Of a DNA stretch of 56,714 bases, positions 34,863 through 42,642 are shown in pieces. A program made the translations under genes and the position numbers. The DNA is taken from positions 1-56,714 of IMG/VR virus record IMGVR_UViG_3300030104_007656. One strand, written 5' to 3'. This DNA comes from a virus. The notes under the pieces are model-generated. The model was not told the DNA's origin, did no database searches, and was given only the letters and a program-made list of their open reading frames with translations. Positions within the stretch are counted from its first letter, which is position 1, and each line of letters starts with the position of its first letter.

Positions 34863-35417
34863 CTAGTAATTATCTTCTACATGTTTCCGGATAATTTCTT
34901 TAATTTTTTCCTTTTCTTCGTCTGTTTTGGCATGAGCCCATGACCAGGCAAGAGTCAATTTTATGTCTCTAGTTTCTGCCTCACCTTTCTGAATATATTT
35001 CTCCAATTCGTCTGAGACTTCCGTAGAATCAATATCGCTTGTTTTGATATTCAAAGTTGAAGCAATCACAAATAAAGTGGCTAAATCTCCATCGTTGTAT
35101 GCTTCTGAGGCTTCCGAAAAATACCCGGTCAAAACTTCAGAGTCCACCTTATCGGGATGTGTTGCTTTTGAAATCCTTCTATAAAGTTTTTTCATATCTT
35201 TAGATTTTTGTTTTTTCTCTTTTTCTAATTCTTCGTCTTTTTTATCCTTGGAGAGTTCTTTTGCTCTTTTCATCATTTTTTCATATTCGTCTGGGAAATC
35301 TTTATAAAATTGTTCCTTGAATTTCATAAACTTTTCTTGAGTTTCCTCAAGATCCTCTGACACATACTGTGCATGAAATACTAGTTTTTTTATATTTTTA
35401 GGACTTTCATCGGACAT
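34863..35417 (-). CDS. J-domain (DnaJ-like) protein
   Basis: 184 aa. Residues 76-118 carry the J-domain core: KKLYRRISKATHPDK with H87-P88-D89, and a following helix FSEASEAYNDGD that resembles helix III-IV of DnaJ. J-domains stimulate Hsp70 (DnaK) ATPase. The first 70 residues are a charged, probably coiled helix, and the C-terminal part is helical too, with no zinc-finger or substrate domain. In phages such proteins recruit host DnaK to replication or virion assembly. It lies between the unknown 142-aa gene and the terminator that closes the fibre genes. The HPD motif is intact. Confidence 0.8.
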   Translation of the reverse strand: MSDESPKNIKKLVFHAQYVSEDLEETQEKFMKFKEQFYKDFPDEYEKMMKRAKELSKDKKDEELEKEKKQKSKDMKKLYRRISKATHPDKVDSEVLTGYFSEASEAYNDGDLATLFVIASTLNIKTSDIDSTEVSDELEKYIQKGEAETRDIKLTLAWSWAHAKTDEEKEKIKEIIRKHVEDNY

Positions 35418-35441
35418 ATTATAAGTATCCCCTTAAAGAAA

Positions 35442-35468
35442 GAAGGGGCGGCATAAAGCCACCCCTTC
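35442..35468 (-). terminator. Intrinsic terminator after fibre genes
   Basis: The plus-strand sequence GAAGGGGCGGC-ATAAA-GCCACCCCTTC is a near-perfect inverted repeat (11-bp stem with one G-U/A-C position). On the minus strand it is followed by TTTCTTT. It lies 34 bases downstream of the last fibre stop codon, so it ends the three-fibre transcript; the T run is modest and interrupted by C. Confidence 0.7.
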
Positions 35469-35501
35469 CAAAAAACCTTTACTGATATTTAGTACTATTG
35501 T

Positions 35502-37016
35502 TTATGCACCTGCTTTGACTTGGAGCGTTAGAAGCTCTTCAGCGTTAGAGGAATCATAAACGAAGAGAAGGTCAACCTTATCTGTACCGTCTACCAACTT
35601 GAGCAGACCACCATTAGATGCATCACCCGCGAAAGCAAACTTAGCTTTGAAAGCATCAACGTTTGCTTGAACAGCAGCATCACCACCAGAGCGATCAACA
35701 GCTTCAGCAGCAATAAGTACACCCAAAGCATTATCAGCAGCCGTGCGAGTAGCACTGGCAACATTGATATCAGCAGCGCGAGCAGCAATCTCGGCATCAA
35801 CATTTGCGTCAATACTAGTATCAGCAGACAAACGTGATGATGCTTCAGCAGAAATTGCAGCACTACGTGCAGCAGATTCAGCAGCAAGATTGACACTAAT
35901 ACTAGCATCAGCAGATGCAGCTACTGATTTCTCAGAAGATACAACGCCTACACGATTAGAAATCTCGTTAGCAACTTGATTTATTAGTGCAACATCAGCA
36001 GCTTCACGAGCCGCAACTTCTGTAGACAATGCCGCATCCTCGGAAGAAATCTCGCTAGAGAGATTTGCACTGAGAAGAGTATCGCCTGAAGCCATGCTGG
36101 ATGCTTCTGCCGTTAATGCAGCAGCACGATCGCCAGCTTCGGTAGCAAGATTGTCACTGACAATAGTATCACCAGAAGCGTAAGCAGTTTCTTCGCTGTT
36201 GACAGCAACCTTACGAGAACTGATTTCAGAACCTAACAAGGTATCAATGGAAGTATCAGCAGCTTCGTGAGCAACAACCTCGGAAGAGATGCCACCAGAA
36301 CGAGCAGCGATTTGAATAGTCAAATCACCAGCAATTGCTGTATCCACGGATGCACGTGCAGTAGCTTCGGCAGCAACCAAAGTACCACGAGCGATTACAG
36401 CAGAAGAAATATCTTCAGACTGTGCTACGTCGCCTGACAACTGAGAACTAGTTTCAGAAGAAAGATCTCCGGATCTTGCAGCAACTTGTGCTAAAATCTT
36501 TGTTTCCAAAGATGTGTCAGCATTACCACGGTTTGTTTGCTCACCAGCAATCGCACCATTGCGAGCACCAGTCTCTACAGCAAGACGATTCTGAATGCTA
36601 ACATCAGCAGCACCACGTGATACTTCTTCAGCAGCAATATCAGCAATTCGTTCAGACTTGGCAGAACTCAAAGAGGCTGCCAAAACAACATCACCAGACT
36701 CACGTGAAGAGAGTTCTGAAGATAGAGCACCCGAGCGACTAGCAACTTGGGATGCGATATTCACTGAAATCAGATTATCACCTGCCAAACGCGAGGATGC
36801 TTCTGATGAAATTGCAGCATCTTCTGCTACCAATTCATTAGAAAGGTTTTCGTTAATAACAACGCGATGACTAGCTTCAGCACTAAACTGAGCGTTTAGG
36901 GTTACATCACCACCGCCTTCTGGAATAGCAACTTTTAGAAATTCACCTAGCTCGTCGTGAGCAAGCATGGACTTCTGAAGGACTAAGCCTTTTTTATTAG
37001 AAAGATATGTAGCCAT
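35502..37016 (-). CDS. Long repetitive fibre protein, paralog 1
   Basis: 504 aa. A conserved N-terminus (MATYLSNKKGLVLQKSMLAH) is shared with the next two genes. Residues about 50-445 are degenerate repeats with Ala, Ser and Asp-rich units such as AAEASSRLSADTSIDANV and EISNRVGVVSSEKSVAASAD, typical of alpha-helical, trimeric coiled fibre stalks in marine phages. The C-terminus is a small cap (KFAFAGDASNGGLLKLVDGTD). The codon bias and Ala/Ser richness are unlike neighbouring genes. It is the last of three similar genes. Probably a tail or head fibre that contacts the host. No receptor specificity can be deduced. Confidence 0.8.
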   Translation of the reverse strand: MATYLSNKKGLVLQKSMLAHDELGEFLKVAIPEGGGDVTLNAQFSAEASHRVVINENLSNELVAEDAAISSEASSRLAGDNLISVNIASQVASRSGALSSELSSRESGDVVLAASLSSAKSERIADIAAEEVSRGAADVSIQNRLAVETGARNGAIAGEQTNRGNADTSLETKILAQVAARSGDLSSETSSQLSGDVAQSEDISSAVIARGTLVAAEATARASVDTAIAGDLTIQIAARSGGISSEVVAHEAADTSIDTLLGSEISSRKVAVNSEETAYASGDTIVSDNLATEAGDRAAALTAEASSMASGDTLLSANLSSEISSEDAALSTEVAAREAADVALINQVANEISNRVGVVSSEKSVAASADASISVNLAAESAARSAAISAEASSRLSADTSIDANVDAEIAARAADINVASATRTAADNALGVLIAAEAVDRSGGDAAVQANVDAFKAKFAFAGDASNGGLLKLVDGTDKVDLLFVYDSSNAEELLTLQVKAGA

Positions 37017-37060
37017 TTTATTTTTGTCTCCTTATAAAATGATTATTACAAAAGTGCTAA

Positions 37061-38566
37061 TTATGCACCTTTGTGGAGTTCTAGAAGTACAACACCGGAA
37101 ACGGTGGTGAAATTCATGCGGACAACATCGGAACCATCAGTTAGGGTGAGATTTGCACCAGCAGCTTGTGTGACATCGCCACTGAAGCCGAACTTGGAAT
37201 CCAAGCTTGAAATTTCATTCATGATGACTGTATCAGCAGCCAAGCGAGATGAAGACTCAGAAGAGATTTCACCTGCTTTTACTACATCAGCAGATTGACG
37301 AACAGAAACTTCTTCAGACAAGTCTGATGAACGAGCACCAGCAGCGCCGATGATCTTGGCATCAAGACTGTTGTCTTTATTAAGACGTGTAGCTTCTTCG
37401 GCAATAACAAGAGCAACACGCTCTGAAATTTCAGAAGAAATGCTAGAATCAAGAGCACTGTCACCAGCGGCTCTGATTGTTGCAATTGACCCGACAGCAG
37501 TATTACGATCAGATTCTTCACCAGTAATAAGAGTCATGATGCTATTATCGGCAGCAAGACGAGAATTACCTTCAGTAGTAGAATCAGCAGCGCGAGCAGC
37601 TTCTTGAACATCAATAGCATCAGAAACAGCTTGATCAGCTACAACACGAGAAGATGCCTCGGTTGACACAGCTTGACTTCGTGCTGTTGCTTCAGCAGCA
37701 ATATTTACACTAATTGCACTGTCGGCAGCGCCACGTGCTGCTGCCAAAGAAACAAAAGCATCACTAGCAACGGCGAACTCTGTAGAAATTGCTTGAGACA
37801 AGAGAAGATCCTTAGAGGCACGAGCAGCAGCCAAAGATGTCATTTCAGAACCACGTGTACCAGCTTCAGATGCAATATTGGCAGCAATATTGTTATCACC
37901 GAGTAGGCGAGAAGAAGCTTCAGAAGACAAAGCTGCTGAGCGACCAGCAATTTCAGCAACCAACGCTGTAGAAAGCGCCTTGTCGGCAGCAGATCTTGTA
38001 GCATCTTGTGCAGAGTGTGCAGAAGCACGGTTAGTTGCTTCATCACTGATCAAGGTACTCAAAGAATTATCAGCAACCAAACGAACTGACATTTCAGTTG
38101 ATTGATCTTTCTCGGCATTACTAAGTTCAGCAGAGATTAATCCATCAAGTGTACTGTCAGCAGCAACACGAGAACTTACAGCCACAGAGAGATCAGTACT
38201 TCTATCACTTGACTCGGTTCCGAGTAGTGTAGAGATGCTGTTATCACCTGTAAGACGAAGAGCTTCTTCTGCAATGACAAGTGATGTACGTGAATCAACT
38301 TCACTAGAAATAGAACCACTTAGGACCACATCACCTGAAAGGCGTGAGCTACGCTCAGCAGAAGCAGCAATAGAACGAGCACTAGCTTGATTGCTAACTG
38401 CTGTTGCAATGCTATCACGTTCTGTTTTTTCTAGAGCCAATTTCTCATTGACGTTTTTAGATCCGTCTGAAACCAATAGGAGTGCAGCTAGTTCAGAGGA
38501 CGCATCAAGCATCTCCTTCTGTAGGACTAAACCATCTGCATCACCGGCATTAATATATGTAGCCAT
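37061..38566 (-). CDS. Long repetitive fibre protein, paralog 2
   Basis: 501 aa, nearly the same length as the flanking paralogs. N-terminal GLVLQKEMLDASSELAAL matches the paralog pattern GLVLQK-x-ML. Residues about 50-450 are Ala/Ser/Asp-rich repeats (AEATARSQAVSTEASSRVVA, EISERVALVIAEEATRLNKD). The C-terminal cap reads KFGFSGDVTQAAGANLTLTD, equivalent to that of paralog 1. The long open antisense frames across these genes are by-products of the repeat composition. AAGGAGG precedes the ATG. An independently varying receptor-binding fibre is the best guess. Confidence 0.8.
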   Translation of the reverse strand: MATYINAGDADGLVLQKEMLDASSELAALLLVSDGSKNVNEKLALEKTERDSIATAVSNQASARSIAASAERSSRLSGDVVLSGSISSEVDSRTSLVIAEEALRLTGDNSISTLLGTESSDRSTDLSVAVSSRVAADSTLDGLISAELSNAEKDQSTEMSVRLVADNSLSTLISDEATNRASAHSAQDATRSAADKALSTALVAEIAGRSAALSSEASSRLLGDNNIAANIASEAGTRGSEMTSLAAARASKDLLLSQAISTEFAVASDAFVSLAAARGAADSAISVNIAAEATARSQAVSTEASSRVVADQAVSDAIDVQEAARAADSTTEGNSRLAADNSIMTLITGEESDRNTAVGSIATIRAAGDSALDSSISSEISERVALVIAEEATRLNKDNSLDAKIIGAAGARSSDLSEEVSVRQSADVVKAGEISSESSSRLAADTVIMNEISSLDSKFGFSGDVTQAAGANLTLTDGSDVVRMNFTTVSGVVLLELHKGA

Positions 38567-38633
38567 TTTTTATTTCCTCCTTAGAAAATAAATCTGTAAT
38601 CTAAACAACCAAATAATACAAAACCAACAAAGA

Positions 38634-38657
38634 GTTCTTGAATCTTAGCTCAAGAAC
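38634..38657 (-). terminator. Hairpin at stop of third fibre gene
   Basis: GTTCTTGA and TCAAGAAC form an 8-bp perfect stem around an 8-base loop spanning the stop codon region of the third fibre gene. On the minus strand it is followed by TCTTTG, so the T run is weak. It may slow or partly end transcription between the fibre genes, or protect the mRNA end. Confidence 0.4.
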
Positions 38658-40153
38658 ATCTTCACTAGAGTTGCATTTACCTTGACAAACTTAGCTGTTA
38701 CGGAATTACCGGAAGTAGCATCAGTCATTACGAAATTACCACCACCAGCACCGTCACCACTGTAAGCAAGTCTATCAGTAAGAACTTTTAGTTCAGAACT
38801 TCTAGCAGCATCACCAGCAGAGCGATCACTAATAGCGGTATTCAAAACAGCAGCCAAGGAATTATCAGCAGCCAAAGCAGCAGCTTCTTCAGCGATAACA
38901 AGTGCTGTACGTGCAGAAACTTCTGTAGACAATGCGCTTGATTCAGTGGCATCACCAGCGATACGAGCAGTACTAGCATCGGCAATATCAGAACCACGAT
39001 CAGAAATACCATTGGTCAACTTGAGAGCAGCAGATGTATCACCAGCAGCGCGCAAGACTTCTTCGGCAGTAATAGCAGAAACGCGAGCAGAAACAGCAGT
39101 TGAAAGATCTGCGGTAACTACGACATCACCAGATTGACGAGAACTCGTCAAGGCTGTGTGGTCTGTAGCACGAGCAGCAGCTTCGGCATCAATCTCACCC
39201 TGTAGAAGGAGATCAACTGAATTACGAGCAGCAGCTTCAGCAGTAACGGCAGCTATACGAGCAGCTTTTGCAACAGATAGAGCAGAACTATTAGAAGAAT
39301 CACCAGCTTCACGAGCAACGACTTCCTCAGAAATCTTAGCAACGCGATTAGCAACAGCAGCGTCCTTATCAGCAACAAGTGTTACATCAACACTACCACG
39401 GGCAGTGATTTCAGCAGCAATTGCATTAGAGTATGCAAGTTCTTCAGCATCTAGAGCGGCAGAAATAACTGCATCACCAGATTCACGCTCACTCAAGCGA
39501 ACACTCAAATCGGAAGTGCGATTTACTACTTCTGAAGAAAGAGTAGCAGCCAAAAGAGTATCTCCAGAAAGTCTGGAAGAAGCAACAGCGGCTAAGCCAG
39601 AATCTTCGTTACCTAGTTCTGTTGTCAACTCACCGTCAACAGCAGTATCGCCAGCGCCGCGAGCATTAACTGCCACGACCATCAAAGAAGCACGTGCATC
39701 TTCAGCATCACTAAGCTTGGTATCAAGACTTGAGTCTTCAGTACCACGCGTACCAGCTTCAGCAGCAACAGCAGCATTCATTGCTAACAATTCAGCAGAA
39801 ATAGCTGTTGATTGAGCAGTATCACCTGCTTGGCGAGCAGCAACCATAGCATCAAGATCAACAGTTGCTCGTGAAACTTCAGCAGACAATGCTGAGCTTT
39901 GAGTATTATCACCCGTACCACGAGCATTAATTGTTACTGTCATGTCAGATGCACGAGCAGAAACTTCAGAACTTAAGGATGCTGAAACAACACCTCTTGC
40001 TGTTGATGCTTCGCTAAAAGCAAGGTTTAGTTTTTTATCTAAACCAGACTCGGGTTCGGAAACCATTAAAACTTCAGCAAGATCAGCGGATGAATCAAGC
40101 ATTTTCTTTTGTAAAACTAAACCAGAATTGGATGCGGCGGTAATATAAGCCAT
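38645..40153 (-). CDS. Long repetitive fibre protein, paralog 3
   Basis: 502 aa. Starts MAYITAASNSGLVLQKKMLD with the same GLVLQK-x-ML anchor as the two downstream paralogs. Residues about 55-440 are repeats of Ala/Ser/Asp-rich helix-forming units (AAVASSRLSGDTLLAATLSS, ARNSVDLLLQGEIDAEAAAR). The C-terminal cap is RLAYSGDGAGGGNFVMTD with a different last strand (AKFVKVNATLVKMFLS) from the others. First gene of the fibre operon, preceded by AAAAGGAGG. The shared N-terminus indicates one attachment site on the virion for all three, while the different repeat surfaces and caps suggest alternative receptor contacts. Confidence 0.8.
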   Translation of the reverse strand: MAYITAASNSGLVLQKKMLDSSADLAEVLMVSEPESGLDKKLNLAFSEASTARGVVSASLSSEVSARASDMTVTINARGTGDNTQSSALSAEVSRATVDLDAMVAARQAGDTAQSTAISAELLAMNAAVAAEAGTRGTEDSSLDTKLSDAEDARASLMVVAVNARGAGDTAVDGELTTELGNEDSGLAAVASSRLSGDTLLAATLSSEVVNRTSDLSVRLSERESGDAVISAALDAEELAYSNAIAAEITARGSVDVTLVADKDAAVANRVAKISEEVVAREAGDSSNSSALSVAKAARIAAVTAEAAARNSVDLLLQGEIDAEAAARATDHTALTSSRQSGDVVVTADLSTAVSARVSAITAEEVLRAAGDTSAALKLTNGISDRGSDIADASTARIAGDATESSALSTEVSARTALVIAEEAAALAADNSLAAVLNTAISDRSAGDAARSSELKVLTDRLAYSGDGAGGGNFVMTDATSGNSVTAKFVKVNATLVKMFLS

Positions 40154-40500
40154 TTTATATTTTCCTCCTTTTTATATGTTACGAAACAATTTTGAGACTG
40201 ATGAACAACCAGGGTTACCCCTTTTGTGCAACATTCTAAAACCTTCCTTTTGTGTGAACGTTATAGAAACCATTTCGCTATCACTTGTATCTAGTCTCAG
40301 AGATAGATAACAAAACAGCAAAACGATTTATATTTTGTGAAACATTCTTTCGTATAAAAATACGAAACACTTTATCAATTAGTCTTCAAAATGACAAAAG
40401 GAAAAGGTTAGAGAACATTGCGGCAAATTAGATTTAGTTAGTCTTGTCTAAGATGCCCTCTATAAACGCTGCACCACAGAATATATTCAAACTTTTTATA
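40154..40500 (-). promoter_or_regulatory. Leader of fibre operon: inverted repeat, late-promoter-like box, short open frame
   Basis: About 350 bases without an accepted gene. Minus-strand TATAAATC at 40325-40332 is one base off the T4 late-promoter box TATAAATA, which would fit the gp55-like sigma factor in this genome. TTTCGTAT-4 nt-ATACGAAA at 40348-40367 is a perfect 8-bp inverted repeat, possibly an operator or RNA hairpin. A short open frame at 40172-40234 with AAGGAAGG before its ATG would encode MLHKRGNPGCSSVSKLFRNI. The frame is open further upstream, so it may be a small gene or leader peptide. All of this is weak evidence. Confidence 0.3.
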
Positions 40501-40524
40501 AAAAAAGCTCCCTAAAAAGGGAGC
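40501..40524 (-). terminator. Intrinsic terminator after tRNA genes
   Basis: On the minus strand GCTCCCT-TTTT-AGGGAGC (40507-40524 in plus coordinates) is a 7-bp stem with a 4-base loop, followed by TTTTTT. It starts three bases after the CCA end of the tRNA-Ser gene. It closes the tRNA transcript and separates it from the fibre operon. Confidence 0.85.
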
Positions 40525-40526
40525 CC

Positions 40527-40614
40527 TGGAGGAAGGAGAGGGATTCGAACCCTCGGTGGGTTTCCCCACACAGCATTTCCAATGCTGCACCATCGGCCTC
40601 TCGGTCATCCTTCC
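40527..40614 (-). tRNA. tRNA-Ser(GGA)
   Basis: 88 bases with encoded CCA. Acceptor GGAAGGA pairs with TCCTTCC, the anticodon stem-loop is CAGCA-TTGGAAA-TGCTG with anticodon GGA (reads UCC/UCU), a long variable arm follows (TGTGGGGAAACCCA), and the T arm is GAGGG-TTCGAAT-CCCTC. The discriminator base appears to be U rather than the G usual in bacterial tRNA-Ser, which is odd. It is the last tRNA before the terminator. Confidence 0.9.
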
Positions 40615-40667
40615 ATATATAAGCAGTTTGAAGACATACTTAGGTCATACGCTAGAATCGCACTCTA

Positions 40668-40743
40668 TGGTGGAGAGTATCGGAGTCGAACCGATCACCC
40701 CCTGCGTGCAAAGCAGGCGCTCTACCAGATGAGCTAACTCCCC
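40668..40743 (-). tRNA. tRNA-Ala(TGC)
   Basis: 76 bases with encoded CCA. Acceptor GGGGAGT pairs with ACTCTCC and includes the G3-U70 wobble that alanyl-tRNA synthetase recognises. The anticodon loop is TTTGCAC with anticodon TGC (reads GCN, mainly GCA). D and T arms are intact (AGCTCATCTGGTAGAGC; ATCGG-TTCGACT-CCGAT). Confidence 0.93.
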
Positions 40744-40781
40744 AGCACCATAACTAGAAGACGGACACATAAAAACATTAT

Positions 40782-40901
40782 TCACTTCTTTTTAAACCTA
40801 AAATCAATCCACGACTTTATGTAATACATTAAACCTAGCCAGACTGAAAAAACAAGCCCATCTGTGTAACTTAGATTATTCCATACATCTAGAAAATTCA
40901 A
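40782..40901 (-). CDS. Tiny membrane protein between tRNA genes
   Basis: 39 aa, from a TTG start at 40901 with a perfect AGGAGG five bases upstream, ending at TGA 40782. The product is MNFLDVWNNLSYTDG, then LVFSVWLGLMYYIKSWIDF and a basic RFKKK tail: one membrane helix with positive end. The strong ribosome-binding site argues for translation. It is too short to compare with a family. It lies between tRNA-Ala and tRNA-Thr genes, an unusual place for a protein gene. Confidence 0.6.
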   Translation of the reverse strand: MNFLDVWNNLSYTDGLVFSVWLGLMYYIKSWIDFRFKKK

Positions 40902-40944
40902 TTATACCTCCTGAAGCAGTTTATGGACTTGCTTAGGTCTTATA

Positions 40945-41020
40945 TGGAGCCGCTTATCCGACTTGAACGGATGACCGTCGGTTTACAAAACCGAAGCTCT
41001 ACCAACTGAGCTAAAGCGGC
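40945..41020 (-). tRNA. tRNA-Thr(TGT)
   Basis: 76 bases with encoded CCA. Acceptor GCCGCTT pairs with AAGCGGC, the anticodon stem-loop is TCGGT-TTTGTAA-ACCGA with anticodon TGT (reads ACA), and the T arm is ATCCG-TTCAAGT-CGGAT. The discriminator is T. It lies 2 bases from the next tRNA, so they are processed from one transcript. Confidence 0.92.
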
Positions 41021-41022
41021 GT

Positions 41023-41099
41023 TGGTAGGGGGCCAGAGACTTGAACTCTGAACCTACTGATTATGAGTCAGTTGCTCTAACCAATTGAGCTAACCCCCC
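41023..41099 (-). tRNA. tRNA with CAT anticodon, likely Ile2 (AUA) or elongator Met
   Basis: 77 bases with encoded CCA. Anticodon stem-loop ACTGA-CTCATAA-TCAGT; anticodon CAT. It lacks the three G-C pairs of initiator tRNA, so it is not fMet. The acceptor is GGGGGGT/GCCCCCT with G1-U72 and T7-G66 wobbles. A TilS-like gene about 1.5 kb away converts C34 of tRNA-Ile2 to lysidine so that it reads AUA, and AUA codons are common in this AT-rich genome. Therefore I favour Ile2, but sequence alone cannot separate it from tRNA-Met. Confidence 0.85.
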
Positions 41100-41115
41100 A
41101 CAGTTATATTATACT

Positions 41116-42006
41116 CTATTCTTTCTTTTGTTTATCGTTTTTTGGAAAACCGTTTTTGACTAATAATTTACCCATTTGCACATAATCTTTATTGATTTCA
41201 AAACCTGCCCATTCATAACCTCTTTGCTCGCAGACAAAACATTCACTACCAGTTCCAGCAAAAGGAATCAAAACAGTTGCAGTCTGCCCCTCTTCAATAC
41301 AAGCATCTAACAGAGTTTCTGTAACCTTGACTGGTTTTTGAGTGGGATGAGAAATCAGGTCACTAATATCCGCTTCTTGGTTTTTCATTTCTTTTTTCTG
41401 GCGAGAGGTAATAAGCTTATCCATTGAAGGCGAATAAAAGAATCTTTCTTTAGAGCCAGCACCACCAGCTAAAGATGGAGAACAAATAACATCTCTAGGA
41501 AGAGCACCCTTATCATTTACAGTGTAGAGAGTTTCCTCACTGTCACCAAATCTTCCTTTAGTGCTTGGTCGTTTCCTTTTCTTATCTTTGTAGCCTTTAA
41601 TAAAACGATCTGTATATGGAACCCTCACCTGATCTCTGTAGAACGTTTTATCTTCTTTCCAACAGCACAGGATAGATTCATGAGTTCTTTGCCAAAAGTT
41701 TAAGCTGGGAACAGTTTTGTTAGTATAGTGCCAAACTAGCCAACGTTGGTTTAGGTTAATATTGACTGATAAGTGTGCTAACACTTCGGAAAACCCATAA
41801 ACATACATTGTTCCATTTGGTTTCAAAATTCGTTCACATTCTGTTAACCACTGTTGAGCCCAGGTAATATATTCAGATATTTCAAGTTTTGTCTTATTAT
41901 TACCGTAATCTTTGCCTATATTGTACGGTGGATCTAGGATAATACAATCCACACTATCTGATTTGACTTTTTTGAGTCCTTCAATTACATCAATATGATA
42001 AATCAT
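41116..42006 (-). CDS. DNA adenine/cytosine-N4 methyltransferase (beta-type)
   Basis: About 296 aa from the ATG at 42006 (MIYHIDVIEGLKKVK). Two GTG codons just upstream are less likely because GGAG lies 5 bases before the ATG. Catalytic motif IV DPPY follows SVDCIIL near residue 25, and the S-adenosylmethionine motif I FAGTGSE lies near residue 250, after HPTQKP. This order (IV before I) is the beta class of amino-methyltransferases, which methylate adenine N6 or cytosine N4. The next gene upstream encodes a restriction-nuclease-like protein, so the two may form a restriction-modification pair, or the enzyme may protect phage DNA. Target sequence unknown. Confidence 0.88.
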   Translation of the reverse strand: MIYHIDVIEGLKKVKSDSVDCIILDPPYNIGKDYGNNKTKLEISEYITWAQQWLTECERILKPNGTMYVYGFSEVLAHLSVNINLNQRWLVWHYTNKTVPSLNFWQRTHESILCCWKEDKTFYRDQVRVPYTDRFIKGYKDKKRKRPSTKGRFGDSEETLYTVNDKGALPRDVICSPSLAGGAGSKERFFYSPSMDKLITSRQKKEMKNQEADISDLISHPTQKPVKVTETLLDACIEEGQTATVLIPFAGTGSECFVCEQRGYEWAGFEINKDYVQMGKLLVKNGFPKNDKQKKE

Positions 42007-42027
42007 CACCACTCCACAGGGAGTATT

Positions 42028-42642
42028 TTACCACATTTCAATTTCTTTGATAAATGGCAAGTCAATTAATTTGTAATAGTTGTTGATGCCGCCAACAATA
42101 TAATCATCATTGTCAGCTTTCTCACCGCCTTGTTGTTTTCGGAACGGTTCTCTGTCTAATTTGTTGATATACTCAACAAAATCTTCTTTTTCCATGAAAT
42201 ATGCACGAACCACTGGCGGTTGTATGTCGCGAACCTTCTCAGAGAGAAGTTGATTCTCCTGATTGGGATTTGGATTGATGCCAAAAAAGATAAAACGCTC
42301 CCAATCTTTCTCAGCAGCAATATGATTAAAGGTGAACCCATCTGGTTGAATTAGTTTTTTACCAGTTTTTGAATTCTTGGGCGAATTTGCCAGAGAGAAC
42401 TTGATTTCTGTTTTATAACCATCAATGATTCTGTCATGCCCAGGATTTGTAGGTGATTCAACCGTGGCACCTAATTGCAACTCCATAAAACCCTCAACAT
42501 ACTCTTCGCCGAAGTGACCTTTTTGTTTCGGGTCCATCCGGGGATAATCCTCAAAGTAAGTACCTTTCCAATTATTGTGTAGAGAGCGATCAATATACTC
42601 TTTAAGGTTTTTATTTTCAAAGATTTTTTGATGTAGACTCAT
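42028..42642 (-). CDS. Restriction endonuclease-like PD-(D/E)XK protein
   Basis: 204 aa. A helix with acidic residues (FGEEYVEGFMELQLG), then NPGHD70RIIDGYKTE79IK81F, gives the D...E-x-K core of type II restriction enzymes. FNHIAAEKDWERFIFFGINP resembles the conserved beta strand after the active site in several such enzymes. It is directly upstream of a beta-type methyltransferase (21 bases) and overlaps the TilS gene by 26 bases. AAGGA lies 8 bases before the ATG. Together they look like a type II restriction-modification pair carried by a phage; degradation of host or rival phage DNA is possible. The nuclease call is by motif only. Confidence 0.72.
   Translation of the reverse strand: MSLHQKIFENKNLKEYIDRSLHNNWKGTYFEDYPRMDPKQKGHFGEEYVEGFMELQLGATVESPTNPGHDRIIDGYKTEIKFSLANSPKNSKTGKKLIQPDGFTFNHIAAEKDWERFIFFGINPNPNQENQLLSEKVRDIQPPVVRAYFMEKEDFVEYINKLDREPFRKQQGGEKADNDDYIVGGINNYYKLIDLPFIKEIEMW

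Noticed and set aside
38946-39815. Long plus-strand open frames (up to 219 codons) across fibre genes
   Set aside because: They are antisense by-products of Ala/Ser/Asp-rich repeat codons; no ribosome-binding sites, and the minus-strand fibre genes are clear.
35502-40153. Repeats in fibre genes as CRISPR arrays
   Set aside because: The repeats are degenerate, in-frame coding repeats without conserved repeat-spacer spacing.
41023-41099. Initiator tRNA-fMet
   Set aside because: The anticodon stem lacks the three consecutive G-C pairs of initiators.
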